Positions 26,343 to 35,561 of a stretch of 57,828 nt of DNA are shown piece after piece. The position numbers and the translations under genes are program-made. The number at the start of each line of letters is the position of its first letter. Within the stretch, counting starts at the first letter, position 1. The notes beneath the pieces were generated by a model that did no database searches, was not told where the DNA came from, and worked only from the letters and a program-made list of their open reading frames with translations. Origin of the DNA: Anaerolineae bacterium. Its GTDB lineage: Bacteria; Chloroflexota; Anaerolineae; Aggregatilineales; Phototrophicaceae. Location: positions 12,358-70,185 of the forward strand of contig JAHDWN010000032.1 in assembly GCA_023382675.1 (NCBI GenBank). The letters are read 5' to 3'.

Positions 26343-27011
26343 TCAATCCGCGACGAAACCGACCTGCCTGTGCATTGAATTGCAGAACGGCTTGTCCGTG
26401 CTGTGTCCACAGCGGCAGAGCCAGGTTTCCTCCCCGGCGAAGATGACCTCGCCCGCGTCGTTCAGGATCGTCATGCTGCCACGGATGTAAAGCGGCCCGT
26501 TCGCCTCCGGCTCGATGTGCAGCTTGCCGCCGGTGACGGTCAGCGCCTGGCCGGGTTTGGCGGGGGGATCAGCCGCCTGGAAGCCGCTCTTGAGATGGGC
26601 GTTATCGCAGAACGGCTTGTTATCGGATGCACCGCAGCGGCAGAGCGTCACGCGCGTCTCGTCCGCGATCTCGACGTGCGCGCCGGAGATGTGCAGGTCG
26701 CCCCGGATCTCGATTGGCCCATCGACCCACAGGCGGATCGTGTTCGCGGTCGGTGTCGGCTCGCCCGCGCCGCCATCTTTGCGTTCGTAGTGGAGCGCGC
26801 CGGATGGGCACAGGTGGATGACCTCGGCGATCTGGTCGGCGGGTGCGCCGTTAGGGTCGATCCAGGGCGTGCGGCGGTTGTCGAAGACGGCGCGCAGGTG
26901 GTGCACGCATTCCTCGGCGTGGATGCAGCGCCGCGCGTTGTAGGCGATGTCGATGGTGTCGCTGCGGTAACGCCTGTCCATTGCGCTTCCGGTGTACTTC
27001 TTGTCGGCCAT
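26343..27011 (-). CDS. Twin CDGSH iron-sulfur protein with divergent ferredoxin domain
   Basis: A 222-residue predicted three-cluster protein. Residues 20-77 form a Fer4_19-type module (Cys29, Cys35, Cys68). Two CDGSH-type domains follow: CRCGASDNKPFCDNAH (ligands Cys124, Cys126, Cys135, His139) and CRCGHSTDKPFCNSMH (Cys199, Cys201, Cys210, His214). CDGSH domains carry a labile [2Fe-2S] cluster with three Cys and one His ligand and act in redox sensing or electron transfer. GGAG is placed five bases before the ATG. No partner is obvious nearby. Confidence 0.9.
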   Translation of the reverse strand: MADKKYTGSAMDRRYRSDTIDIAYNARRCIHAEECVHHLRAVFDNRRTPWIDPNGAPADQIAEVIHLCPSGALHYERKDGGAGEPTPTANTIRLWVDGPIEIRGDLHISGAHVEIADETRVTLCRCGASDNKPFCDNAHLKSGFQAADPPAKPGQALTVTGGKLHIEPEANGPLYIRGSMTILNDAGEVIFAGEETWLCRCGHSTDKPFCNSMHRQVGFVAD

Positions 27012-27315
27012 AGCGTGCTCCTGGGAACAGCAGGTTAGCGAATTAGCGTGTTAGTAGATTAGCAAATTCGCGCCGCTGGGGCGACGTATTTCGTGCGATG
27101 ATGCTAGGGCGCGCTGGCGGCAGGCGTGGGTGTCGCGGTCACGGCTGCGATGGCGCACGCAGCGTCGGCAACGTCACACGGCGAGGGTGAGGTGCAGTGC
27201 GGCGCATTCTGATTCGTTTCTCCATCAGGGTCTGTGGGCAAATTGAGCATATTTGCGCTTTTGCCTATCTGAAACGGCCAGACCAGCATGATCGATTTTG
27301 ATTTTGTCAAGGACT
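27012..27315. repeat. Octamer repeat and unassigned spacer
   Basis: 27033-27066 holds four TTAGNNNN units (TTAGCGAA, TTAGCGTG, TTAGTAGA, TTAGCAAA). 27104-27300 has a short open minus-strand frame with low-complexity Ala/Thr/Pro ending. It lacks a start context and is not claimed as a gene. Confidence 0.45.
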
Positions 27316-28863
27316 TCACTGACAACCTTTGCACACACTCCACGTCGGCCAGGACAAGAAGTAGGCAGTCAGCCGGCTGTCTGCGCCGGGAGCAACGATC
27401 TCAACCCGCATTACGTCGCTCTGATTCTCGTCGTCCACCATGAATATGAGACCGTATTGAGTGTAGACCATGACAATGGCGTCCCGGTGGGTGATGGATG
27501 TTGGCGCGCCATATGCCCGCACCACGTCCGCGACGGTGACGTTGCGCAACTCTACCGATATGCTATGGACAATGGCATCGACTAATCCGAGTCCCACCTT
27601 GACGCTGATGGCATTTGGGTCTTCTCTGACGTAAGGTTCGTGATTCAGCGGGCCGAAGCTGTAAACCGTGATAACGCCGCCGTAACCCAATTCTCCGACG
27701 GTGTAGGGCGCGTTCTTCTCACTCAGCAGCGCTTGCAGTGCCGCCTCAGTGCTGAGGCCGGGGATCAGGCCGTAATAGCAGCCGACGCCGCAGGCCAGGA
27801 GATGCAGCGGATCATTTGGGTTCTCGGTCTGGGCAGCGCTGGCGTCGGGTGTGGCAATGGCAGGCGTGGGAGTGGGCATGGTCAGTTCAAACGTTCGCAG
27901 GGGTATATCACCGCCAACGCTCACGGCGCGGCCATCGGGACGCCATGCTATCGAGTTCACACGGCCCGGCGTACGCTGCTCGAAGATGACCCGCTGCGTC
28001 ACAATGTCCACGATACTGAAACCAAAATAGTCCGCCAGGGCAACGAACTGGCCGGTTGGATCAAGCGCCCAGTCTTCACTGCCACCCGCGAATGAGAGTG
28101 TTGTTTGCAGTGTATACGTCTGCGCATCCCACACTGCGTAGCCAACACTGCTGAGATACGTGAATATCCGGTTTCCGGTCGGACTCCAATGGACGCTCCA
28201 AGCGAAATCAGGATTGACCTCATTGTATGGGGGAAACGCAGCAATCTCTTCGCCTGTTGCCGCGTTCCAGACAATAGCTTGGTCAAAATTTCTAGCAATC
28301 CCCGCTATTCGATCCCCGGTCGGGCTCCATGTGAGCGAAGTGATGTAGCGGCTTTCCCTTCGGGTCTCGGCGACAAGTTGGCCGTTAGCCGCATTCCAGA
28401 TCTGAACCTTTGCCGCAAAATCGGGCATGGAGTTTCCATGTGCCGTAGCGATGAGGCTGCCGTCCGGGCTGTAGGCAATGTCTTGCAGCCAACCCGCCGT
28501 CTCCAGGGTCAAAACAAGCGCCCCAGTTTGGACATCCCAGATTTCGACCTCCGGCTCAGAACCCGCGACTGCTAACGCTAACTGAGTGGGAATTTGGGGG
28601 TTCCAGGATACCGGCACAGAATCGTCGACTGGGTGTTGCCAAACTGGCTGATTGCTTTGACCATCGAAGACGCTCACGAAATCATCGTACGTGACCACAG
28701 CAAGGAGCGTGCCCATGTGATTCCAGCTTATGTGTCTGATGTGTGAATCTGTCTGAGCAGCTACCGGGACTTCCGTTTGGGCAGATACGATGTGGGAAAG
28801 TGCAAGCGATAAGAGTGTGAGCACCACGGCGCTACTTGCTGTGAGGAGTCTGCGCTTGAACAT
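27316..28863 (-). CDS. Secreted WD40-repeat protein with extra C-terminal domain
   Basis: A 515-residue protein. A signal peptide (residues 1-28, ending VSA) precedes six or seven WD40-like blades (about 38-330). Examples are ISWNHMGTLLAVVTYD, IAYSPDGSLIATAHG, LTWSPTGDRIAGIA and IAWRPDGRAVSVGG, alternating with VEIWDVQTGALV and VQIWNAANGQLV. A Thr/Pro/Ala linker (about 332-350) leads to an unrecognised domain of about 160 residues with a Cys-rich start (LLACGVGCYYG) and a CKGC end. It is exported and probably a scaffold for protein contacts; the partner is unknown. Confidence 0.8.
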   Translation of the reverse strand: MFKRRLLTASSAVVLTLLSLALSHIVSAQTEVPVAAQTDSHIRHISWNHMGTLLAVVTYDDFVSVFDGQSNQPVWQHPVDDSVPVSWNPQIPTQLALAVAGSEPEVEIWDVQTGALVLTLETAGWLQDIAYSPDGSLIATAHGNSMPDFAAKVQIWNAANGQLVAETRRESRYITSLTWSPTGDRIAGIARNFDQAIVWNAATGEEIAAFPPYNEVNPDFAWSVHWSPTGNRIFTYLSSVGYAVWDAQTYTLQTTLSFAGGSEDWALDPTGQFVALADYFGFSIVDIVTQRVIFEQRTPGRVNSIAWRPDGRAVSVGGDIPLRTFELTMPTPTPAIATPDASAAQTENPNDPLHLLACGVGCYYGLIPGLSTEAALQALLSEKNAPYTVGELGYGGVITVYSFGPLNHEPYVREDPNAISVKVGLGLVDAIVHSISVELRNVTVADVVRAYGAPTSITHRDAIVMVYTQYGLIFMVDDENQSDVMRVEIVAPGADSRLTAYFLSWPTWSVCKGCQ

Positions 28864-29024
28864 AAGTCACCATCCAGGACGCGTTACAGACGGAGTCGAT
28901 TGTTCATACCCTCAGTCTACGCCTGGATCGTCCTGCGTGGGTGTGGCGGTGGCGAGGCAGCGCTCTACCGTCAGGTCGCCGCCGATTTTGCTTATGCGGT
29001 TGGTTTTGCGATACAGCGCACGAC

Positions 29025-29975
29025 TCACCAGCTCCCGCTCGCGCCGCCGCCTTTGGAACTGCCGCCGCCGAATCTGCCACGACTGGACGAAGACGAGGAC
29101 GATCCGCTCGAATGGGATGAGCCCCACGAGGAACTGTTTGAGCGGTCATCATCGTCATCGCTGCTGGATACACCGCCGAGCCAGCCCAACAAGCCGCCGC
29201 CGTCGTCGGTCTGGTGTTGCGCTTCCCACGCCTGCGGATCGCGCTCATAGTCCGCGCGTAGCTGGTCTTCGTCTGTCAAGGCGTTCAGGTTGTAGGGCGC
29301 GGGCGGCGGCGCATCGGCCGAGAAGTTGTTGATCCAGCGGATGAAGCGGGGGATGAGGATCACCAGCGCCAGCAGCACGGCGATCCCGACGAGGATCGCT
29401 TGCGGGTCGGCCAACGGCGAAGACTGCGTCGTCCCCTGCGTCCCGACGGGGAGATCGGCGGGCAGCGGTGGCAGCACGCCCGTGAATTCATTGATCAGCC
29501 CGCGCACGCCGTTGACGATGCCACCCTCGTAATCGCCGCGCCGGAAGGCGGGCAGGATGTTCTCGTCGAGGATGTCCTGGGCGTCGGCGTTGGCCGCCGT
29601 GTCATAGCCCGCGCCGAGTTCGACCCGCACCTTGCGCTCATCCGCGGCGACCAGCAGCAGCACACCGTTGTCGCGCGCCGCGTCGCCAATGCCCCAGGTG
29701 TTGAAGAGTCCGGTCGCGAAGCGTTCGAACGTGCTCGCGTTCGTGGTGTAGTCGTTGATCGAGCGGATCGTCACGACGCTGATCTCGACGCCGTGATCGG
29801 CCTCGGCGCTGGCGAGCTGCTCGCGCAGATACGCCTCGACATCAGCGCTGACGAGATCGGCATAGTCGTTGACGTAATTATCCTCTGGCTGTGGATAACC
29901 TGCCTGCGCGCTCGCCAGCGCAGCGGACAGCAGTACCAACACGAGCAGGCAAACTCTCACCAGTTGCGCGCGCAT
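29025..29975 (-). CDS. YgcG/TPM-domain membrane protein
   Basis: A 316-residue protein. A signal peptide (1-25) is followed by a TPM domain (about 28-165: NYVNDYADLVSADVEAYL, ISVVTIRSIND, WGIGDAARDNGVLLLVA, VRVELGAGYD). One transmembrane helix (about 195-212) leads to a cytoplasmic tail that ends in Asp, Ser and Gly runs and GGGASGSW. This order and the GGxSGxW end are diagnostic of the YgcG group. The TPM domain has acid-phosphatase activity in a plant chloroplast relative; the bacterial role is unsettled. The ribosome-binding site GGGGTGA precedes the ATG. Confidence 0.88.
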   Translation of the reverse strand: MRAQLVRVCLLVLVLLSAALASAQAGYPQPEDNYVNDYADLVSADVEAYLREQLASAEADHGVEISVVTIRSINDYTTNASTFERFATGLFNTWGIGDAARDNGVLLLVAADERKVRVELGAGYDTAANADAQDILDENILPAFRRGDYEGGIVNGVRGLINEFTGVLPPLPADLPVGTQGTTQSSPLADPQAILVGIAVLLALVILIPRFIRWINNFSADAPPPAPYNLNALTDEDQLRADYERDPQAWEAQHQTDDGGGLLGWLGGVSSSDDDDDRSNSSSWGSSHSSGSSSSSSSRGRFGGGSSKGGGASGSW

Positions 29976-30166
29976 AGACTCACCCCTTTGCAGACCCGGA
30001 CGCGATCATGCTCTGTCCATCATAGCAGCGATCCGATTTTTGCGTTGGCGCTCGACCTCACGTTTTCGCGGCACTGCCGGGCAAACATTCCGGCGAGAAA
30101 TCGGGCGCGCCGTGGTATGTTCAAGAAGACGTATCTATTGCTGGCGTACATGGCTCGAAAGCAACT

Positions 30167-30238
30167 TCATCCCCACCCCTGAACCTGCGGTTCGTCCCCT
30201 CCCCATCGCGATGGGGAGAGGAATAAGGGGAGGGGACT
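30167..30238. repeat. Palindromic repeat type D, copy 3
   Basis: CCCCACCCCTGAACC, GGTTC, then CCCCTCCCCATCG with its complement, as at 1116-1185. Located between the TPM gene and the GT-C-like gene. 29976-30166 shows no other signal. Confidence 0.7.
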
Positions 30239-30292
30239 TATTCAAACACAGTGCTTCGATCATGTCGCGCCAATACTCGTGAGCGAATCACC

Positions 30293-31864
30293 ATGCGAAT
30301 GACGCTCCTTCTTCGCCGCCTCCTCTATGCGCAGTCCGGCCTGCTCGGCTGGCTCATGCACGACGGCAAGCCGCAGCGACGACTCGCCGGGCTGCTGCTG
30401 CTGGCCGGGATCACCGCGGCGCTGCTGCTGCATCTGGCCGCCGGGTTTCACTTGCCGACGCCCTGGGACGACGAGATCCACTTCCTTGTGCCCGCGTGGA
30501 ACCTGGCGCATGGCTTCGGGCTGGTCGCGCCGCAGCTCAACGCGCCGCAGGGGCTGTTCTGGATGCCGGATGGCTACGCGCTGTTCATGGGGCTGATCTA
30601 TGCGCTCGCCCCCGCCTCGCTGGAGGTCGCGCGTTGGTTCAGCTTTGCCCTGGTCGTGGTCGTGGCTGTGGGCCTGCACCTGTTCCTGCGCGAGCTGCAT
30701 GTGCCACCTGTGATCGCCGCGTTGATGCTGGCAATCTGGCTGGTAGCGCCGCGCGCGGTGGTGCTCGGCAACGTGGCGCGCATGGAGGCGCTGCTGCTGG
30801 CGCTGTTCGTGACCGCGCTGCTCCTCGCGGCGTCCGAACGCTGGGCGGTGGCGCTGGCGGTCGCGGCGCTCGGCACACTGGTACACCCGATTGGCATCCC
30901 GCTGTTCGGGATCATCGCCGTGGCTGCTGTGGCTTTCCGCAAGCGCCTGCTGCCGCATAGGGCGCTCGAATGGGCGCTGGTGATCGCCGTCGCGGCCATC
31001 CTGTTCGCCGAGGCCGCGCGCTTGATTGGCTTCCTGGATCTGGCGCGCGAGCAGTTAGCCTTTCAGTGGGGACGTAAATCGGAGCGCGCGGTCGGGCTGG
31101 CGGGCACGGGTGTGATCATCCTGGGGCTGAATGTGTTTTTCGCCGCGGCCTGCTGGTGGTTGTGGCGACGCCGCCGCAAAATGCCACTGCGCGACCGGCT
31201 GCCGCTGCTGGCGGTCTGGTTTCTCGCCGCCGGGTATTTCGCCATTCTGCTGCCCCTGGGCAACGAGATCTGGTACGAGGTCTACAGCATCGAACTGGCG
31301 AACGTACTCATGCTGGGTGGGCTGCTGGCGCTGCTGCGCTTTCTCGCTTCCAAGGAGGCGGCGCAGACCTACCGCAACGCCACGCTCAACCTGCTGGCGC
31401 TGGTCGCCATCGGTTTCGCCGCCGTGATCGGCAGTGTCAGCGCGGCGCGGATTGCGGAGGCGGTGGCGACGGGCGAACCGGCGTACTCGTTTTCAGGCAT
31501 GACGCTGGCGGATTCCGACCGCGCCGAGTGGTTCGCATTCGTGGCGCAGGCGGAAGCCGAACTGACGCGGATCGATCAAGCGCTGGACGCCCCGGCGCTG
31601 GTACAGCTTGACCGCATGAGCAATATCGATCTGCTGCTGGTAGATCATCAATGGCAGCATCTGCGGCTGGTGCAGACGACGCCGGTCACGCCGATGGACG
31701 AGAACGCGCCCGTCAGCTTCGCGCTGTACACTGTGTATCCACCGCTGTGGCGGCAGCAGCAGGTCGAAGACAGGCTGCCGGACGCAGCTGAACTGGCGCG
31801 GGTCGTCTCTGACGATGGCGAGTTCGAACTGCGCATCTTCGATCTGCGCTCGCCGCCGGGCTGA
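30293..31864 (+). CDS. GT-C-fold membrane glycosyltransferase-like protein
   Basis: A 523-residue multi-spanning protein. The first long loop after helix 1 has PTPWDDEIHFLVPAW (Asp59, Asp60, Glu61), the position of the catalytic acidic pair in GT39/ArnT/PMT-like GT-C enzymes that use polyprenyl-phosphate sugars. About ten further helices follow (for example VARWFSFALVVVVAVGLHLF), and the last 130 residues are soluble. The start at 30293 is the first ATG of the conserved-looking basic N-terminus. Donor and acceptor are unknown and no glycan cluster surrounds it. Confidence 0.65.
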   Translation: MRMTLLLRRLLYAQSGLLGWLMHDGKPQRRLAGLLLLAGITAALLLHLAAGFHLPTPWDDEIHFLVPAWNLAHGFGLVAPQLNAPQGLFWMPDGYALFMGLIYALAPASLEVARWFSFALVVVVAVGLHLFLRELHVPPVIAALMLAIWLVAPRAVVLGNVARMEALLLALFVTALLLAASERWAVALAVAALGTLVHPIGIPLFGIIAVAAVAFRKRLLPHRALEWALVIAVAAILFAEAARLIGFLDLAREQLAFQWGRKSERAVGLAGTGVIILGLNVFFAAACWWLWRRRRKMPLRDRLPLLAVWFLAAGYFAILLPLGNEIWYEVYSIELANVLMLGGLLALLRFLASKEAAQTYRNATLNLLALVAIGFAAVIGSVSAARIAEAVATGEPAYSFSGMTLADSDRAEWFAFVAQAEAELTRIDQALDAPALVQLDRMSNIDLLLVDHQWQHLRLVQTTPVTPMDENAPVSFALYTVYPPLWRQQQVEDRLPDAAELARVVSDDGEFELRIFDLRSPPG

Positions 31865-31910
31865 TCGCAGCCTGCGCTAGCGCAATATCAGGGCGCTGTA
31901 ATTGAACGTT

Positions 31911-31985
31911 TCCTCTCCCCTTAATCCCCTCCTCATCGCAATGGGGAGGGGAAGAACCGTAAGGTTCAGGGGTGGGGATAATTGC
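31911..31985. repeat. Palindromic repeat type D, copy 4, reversed
   Basis: The inverse orientation of the other three copies: CCCCTCCTCATCG, its partner, then GAACCGTAAGGTTCAGGGG and TGGGG. One arm has two substitutions. Confidence 0.65.
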
Positions 31986-32015
31986 GCAATTCAAGTAATT
32001 TACCCTGAACGTGCG

Positions 32016-33818
32016 CTAGACGCTCACCGGCAGCCCGGCCAGCGCCATGATGCGCAGGGCGTTGGTCGTCGGCGAGACGCCGGGACGCAGATGATAATCG
32101 AAGGTCAGTTCGCCGGACGCAACGCTATCTGAGAAGTGGTAGTTGATCAGGCCGGGCAGGCTGGCGAGTTCGAGATCGTGCGTCGTCACCAGGCCCAGCC
32201 CGTGCTCGCCGATCAGCGACGCGATGTAGGAGCGGCTGCCTTCGAGGCGTTCGCGGTTGTTCGTCCCCTTGAAAATCTCGTCGATCAGGAAGAACAGCGG
32301 CAGCGGATCGTCCGTGCGCAGCGCGTCGAGCAAACGCTTGAGGCGGCGCACTTCGGCGTAGAAGTACGAGTAGCCTTCGACCAGCGAGTCGCTGATCTGG
32401 ATGCACGAGAACAGCCGGAACAGATCGCTGCTGAGGGACTCGGCGCAGACGACCGCGCCGATCCGCACCAGCACCAGATTGACGCCAACCGTGCGCAGGA
32501 AGACGCTCTTGCCGGACATATTCGAGCCGGTGATGAGTACGACCTGACCCAGCCCGCTGATCTGGAAGTCATTGCAGACACGCTGCTCATGCTCGATCAG
32601 CGGGTGGCCGAGCTGCTGCGCTGCGAAGCTGCCGGAGTTGAGCGCGATCATGGGGGTGTGATAGTCCGGGTTGAGATGCGCGAACGTGCGCAGCGCCGCC
32701 AGCGCCTCCAACTCGTGCCAGATGCCGAGCCAGAGCGGGACGAGGCGCGAGAGCTTGCGCCGCTCGACCGTCAGCCGGTAGGCGAAGTAGATGTCCCAGG
32801 GCATCATCGCATTGACCATGCCCCAAAGGATAGCGTTGGATTGCAGGGCGCCCGCGCCGATGATCCAGCGCAGACTGCGTAGTTGGCGCGCGGGGCGCTC
32901 TTCGCTCTGGAAGGGCGCGATCAACGCGGCCAGCGCCGGTTTGCCCGCCGTCCGTGTCCGCTCGAAGAAACCGAAGATGCCGCTCAGACTGTCGAACACG
33001 TCGCGCAGTCCCATCGCCAGATTCCAGAACGACATGACTGCACGCACTTTCGTCAGCGAGAGACCGGCATAGACGGCGAAACTGATGACGTAGTACGGCG
33101 GGATCAGCCCACGTGTGCTGAGTATGAACAGGGCGCCGGTGACGATGCAGAGCGACGCCAGCAGCACGACGAACCAGCCGGGGATGCGCTGCTCAGGCTC
33201 TAACGCCATCCAGTCGAGCAGGGGCTGGGTATCGAGCCGGGGTTCGCCGACGGCTGCCCCGCGCCCGACGTGCGCCAGCCGGTCGCAGAACTGCGGCGCT
33301 AGCTCCGCGATCAGGCGCTGGCGGGCGACGATCCGATCCGCGTCCGCCAGCGGGTCGAGCAGCCAGCCGCGCAGTTGGTCGCTTCCCTGGCGGGACGAGG
33401 CCGTATCGAGCAGGTGATGCAGCGACTGCTCACCGGTCAGATCCAGGTCGATGGCGAACGGATGATTCGCATCCGCATCGTAGCGCGGCGGGCGCGGGAT
33501 GTGCTCCCAGTCGATGCGGGCGCGGGCGATATGTGTCTGCTTGATGCGCATCCAGGCGTGCTGGCGGCGCAGGTTGCGGCGCACGCGCCGGTGGATGACG
33601 ACGAGAGCGATGAAGGCGATCACGCTGACCAGCAGCGCCACAAACAGCGCTTCCAGCGAGCTGCCTCTGGGTGCCATGATGGCAGCGACGCCCAAGACGA
33701 CGACGGCCAGCCGCGCGTTGCTCAGCCGTCGGTCGATGCGTGAGAGCCGGTCGGCGCGCGCCGCCACCCGGTCGATGTTACGCTCATACAGCGCGATACG
33801 TTGTGCTCGTGTCGGCAC
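32016..33818 (-). CDS. MutS-like ATPase with membrane helices
   Basis: About 600 residues. The C-terminal 200 residues are a MutS-type ABC ATPase: Walker A ITGSNMSGKSVFLRTVG, an SDSLVEGYSYFYAEVRRL signature region, Walker B FFLIDEIFKGTN and THDLELA. The middle has the MutS core/lever pattern (LTGEQSLHHLLDTASSRQGSDQLRGWLLDPL). Unlike repair MutS, it lacks the mismatch-recognition domain. Two hydrophobic helices lie near residues 45-80 and two or three more at about 215-265, so it is membrane-associated. GTG at 33818 is preferred; a TTG at 33848 with GGAAG upstream is also possible. The family's function is not known. Confidence 0.75.
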   Translation of the reverse strand: MPTRAQRIALYERNIDRVAARADRLSRIDRRLSNARLAVVVLGVAAIMAPRGSSLEALFVALLVSVIAFIALVVIHRRVRRNLRRQHAWMRIKQTHIARARIDWEHIPRPPRYDADANHPFAIDLDLTGEQSLHHLLDTASSRQGSDQLRGWLLDPLADADRIVARQRLIAELAPQFCDRLAHVGRGAAVGEPRLDTQPLLDWMALEPEQRIPGWFVVLLASLCIVTGALFILSTRGLIPPYYVISFAVYAGLSLTKVRAVMSFWNLAMGLRDVFDSLSGIFGFFERTRTAGKPALAALIAPFQSEERPARQLRSLRWIIGAGALQSNAILWGMVNAMMPWDIYFAYRLTVERRKLSRLVPLWLGIWHELEALAALRTFAHLNPDYHTPMIALNSGSFAAQQLGHPLIEHEQRVCNDFQISGLGQVVLITGSNMSGKSVFLRTVGVNLVLVRIGAVVCAESLSSDLFRLFSCIQISDSLVEGYSYFYAEVRRLKRLLDALRTDDPLPLFFLIDEIFKGTNNRERLEGSRSYIASLIGEHGLGLVTTHDLELASLPGLINYHFSDSVASGELTFDYHLRPGVSPTTNALRIMALAGLPVSV

Positions 33819-33944
33819 GTGGTTAGGCCTGTTCTTGCTGCAATGCAATCTTCCGGCAAAGATGGTATCACAATTCGCGCGGGCGATCTTCGCGTAGCCC
33901 GTCCGGCGCAGGGCTGCTGCAAAGTCCTGAAGGACTGCTCGTTA

Positions 33945-33994
33945 GCCCTCATCCCCCAGCCCCTTCTCCCGAACGCTGCGCTGGGAGAAGGGAA
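33945..33994. repeat. Short inverted repeat of the CCCTTCTCCC type
   Basis: CCCTTCTCCC and GGGAGAAGGG flank a 15-bp centre. This phrase recurs in many GC-rich genomes. No gene lies between 33849 and 34055. Confidence 0.4.
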
Positions 33995-34055
33995 AAAACG
34001 ACTTTCAAGTCCCTCTTCTGAAAATACACCGAGGCGAGATTGTCTAGAAAGCACC

Positions 34056-34185
34056 GCCCGACCGTCGAACGGTCGGGCTGGCAGGGTAGGAAGCCACCTG
34101 GAAGGTGGCTGGTCAAACGGTCGCCCTCTGGCAGCCTGCTTCCAGCAGGCTTTGCCCGGTTAGCCAGTGGCTTCGAGCCACTGGC
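34056..34185. repeat. Cluster of four family B hairpins
   Basis: GCCCGACCGT/ACGGTCGGGC (34056-34078), AGCCACC/GGTGGCT (34092-34110), AGCCTGCT/AGCAGGCT (34133-34151) and GCCAGTGGCT/AGCCACTGGC (34163-34185) follow in series. The first is identical to 48109-48131. The second differs from 48147-48165 by a paired change (ACC/GGT versus ATC/GAT). The fourth has the same TCG loop as 48800-48822. 34186-34482 has no gene. Confidence 0.75.
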
Positions 34186-34482
34186 GGGCGTCGCTTACTA
34201 TTTTCATCCCCTTTCATGCATTCTTTTGCACAGCAACTCTCATGGCCGCGCAGCGGCGATCGGGAGAGGGAGATAGGGTGAGGGCAAGCTGCAACATACC
34301 GACTTTGCAACACCCCTACCGTCTTGCGCACCCACCCTGCCCTTCACCTGATTGCCCGCCTCTCTCAGTGCCAGTACAATCCGTTCGTTGTCCGCCGGCG
34401 CGTTCGGCGGTGAAAGGGTTGAACTCCGCCCGCGGATACGGAGTAGTGAACGTGACAAGTAATTGATAGGGAGGAACGCGGG

Positions 34483-34890
34483 ATGGCGCAGGGCACAGGC
34501 ACAAAAGACGATCCATGGGTGCTGAAGACGCCGCCGGGAACATCTGACTACACGTTGTACAAGGACGAATCGCAGGACCCGCCGGTGTTGGTCTGCACGG
34601 TTGGCAAGACGACGCTGCTCTACAATCTGCGCTGCATCGAGGACCTGCACGCGATGCTCAAGGCGCATGGCGACTGGATGGAACTTGGCGGCGCCGATGA
34701 GCAGAAAGAGGCCAAAGCGGGCACGGTCGAGGCGTGGGGACGCTCACCCGACAATCCTGTCGGTGGCTGGTATGGCCTCAAGAAGGGGCTGCGTGGGCGC
34801 TTCGGCATGTACATCCCGCCGCTGCTCGAAGCCCTCGGCCTGGCCGAACTCGAACACAACCCGCGTAACAACCGGATGCGCGCGAGGTAG
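34483..34890 (+). CDS. Conserved small protein, DUF6855-like
   Basis: A 135-residue soluble protein with strong ribosome-binding site GGGAGG ten bases before the ATG. Conserved-looking blocks are GTKDDPWVLKTPPGTSDYTLY, AHGDWMELGGADEQKEAK, VEAWGRSPDNPVGGWYGLKK and GLRGRFGMYIPPLLEALGL. I recall these from a widespread family of unknown function (DUF6855-type), but cannot confirm the name here. There is no signal peptide or membrane helix. Single gene. Confidence 0.65.
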   Translation: MAQGTGTKDDPWVLKTPPGTSDYTLYKDESQDPPVLVCTVGKTTLLYNLRCIEDLHAMLKAHGDWMELGGADEQKEAKAGTVEAWGRSPDNPVGGWYGLKKGLRGRFGMYIPPLLEALGLAELEHNPRNNRMRAR

Positions 34891-35047
34891 CACGGCGCTT
34901 AATGGCATGTCGCTGGATGATGACAGCTGGGGTCACGGCGTTACAATAGGCGCAAGAACCGCGACCGGGCATATGTAGATGCTCACACCACGGAGACTGA
35001 TTGCAGCCTCGCCAGCGGTGACTTGCGACTACGCTAAAGAGGTGACT

Positions 35048-35557
35048 ATGCGCGTCCCGATCCTCGATCTGGTCTACACCGATGTTCAGCTTGACGTACG
35101 CCAGCCGTATACCGATCCCTTGCGGCGCTTCAATGCCCTGGCGGGGACACTCTTCCTCGGCATGTTACACGCGGTTCCGTTCGGCGCGCTGGGGCTGCTC
35201 TTCGACCTGCGCCCGGCGCTGGAACTGCGCAACGACGGCAATACCGGGCTGATCGTGGCGCATGACGTGACGAGCATCCGCCTGGCTGACCGTCAGCCGG
35301 CGTCGCATGGCGCGCCGGAAACGATGCACGTCGGCAGCTCCCGCGTCGAGATCGTGCCGGACGGGCTGCGCGTGCGCATCAGCGAGAAGAGCAATCACTG
35401 CGACGTAATTGCGCAGCGGGTTGCATTTTACTGCGGCTTTGTCGATAACATCGGCGTGGCGGGCGGCAATTTGCACGGCTACCGCTCGTCGATGCCGGGC
35501 TGGACCTCCGACCTGGGCGTGCTGGCGGCCAGCTTCGCGCCGGGGGAATCAGGGTAA
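35048..35557 (+). CDS. Hypothetical protein
   Basis: A 169-residue soluble protein starting at the ATG at 35048, with AGAGGTG just upstream. An earlier in-frame ATG at 34979 lacks a ribosome-binding site. The middle is hydrophobic (LAGTLFLGMLHAVPFGALGLLF), too polar-flanked to be a sure membrane helix; the rest alternates strand-like segments. No family is recognised. It is followed directly by heptamer repeats. Confidence 0.6.
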   Translation: MRVPILDLVYTDVQLDVRQPYTDPLRRFNALAGTLFLGMLHAVPFGALGLLFDLRPALELRNDGNTGLIVAHDVTSIRLADRQPASHGAPETMHVGSSRVEIVPDGLRVRISEKSNHCDVIAQRVAFYCGFVDNIGVAGGNLHGYRSSMPGWTSDLGVLAASFAPGESG

Positions 35558-35561
35558 GGGG

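Noticed and set aside
27104..27343. 79-residue minus-strand frame after the WD40 gene
   Set aside because: Low-complexity end, overlaps the WD40 gene, no ribosome-binding site.
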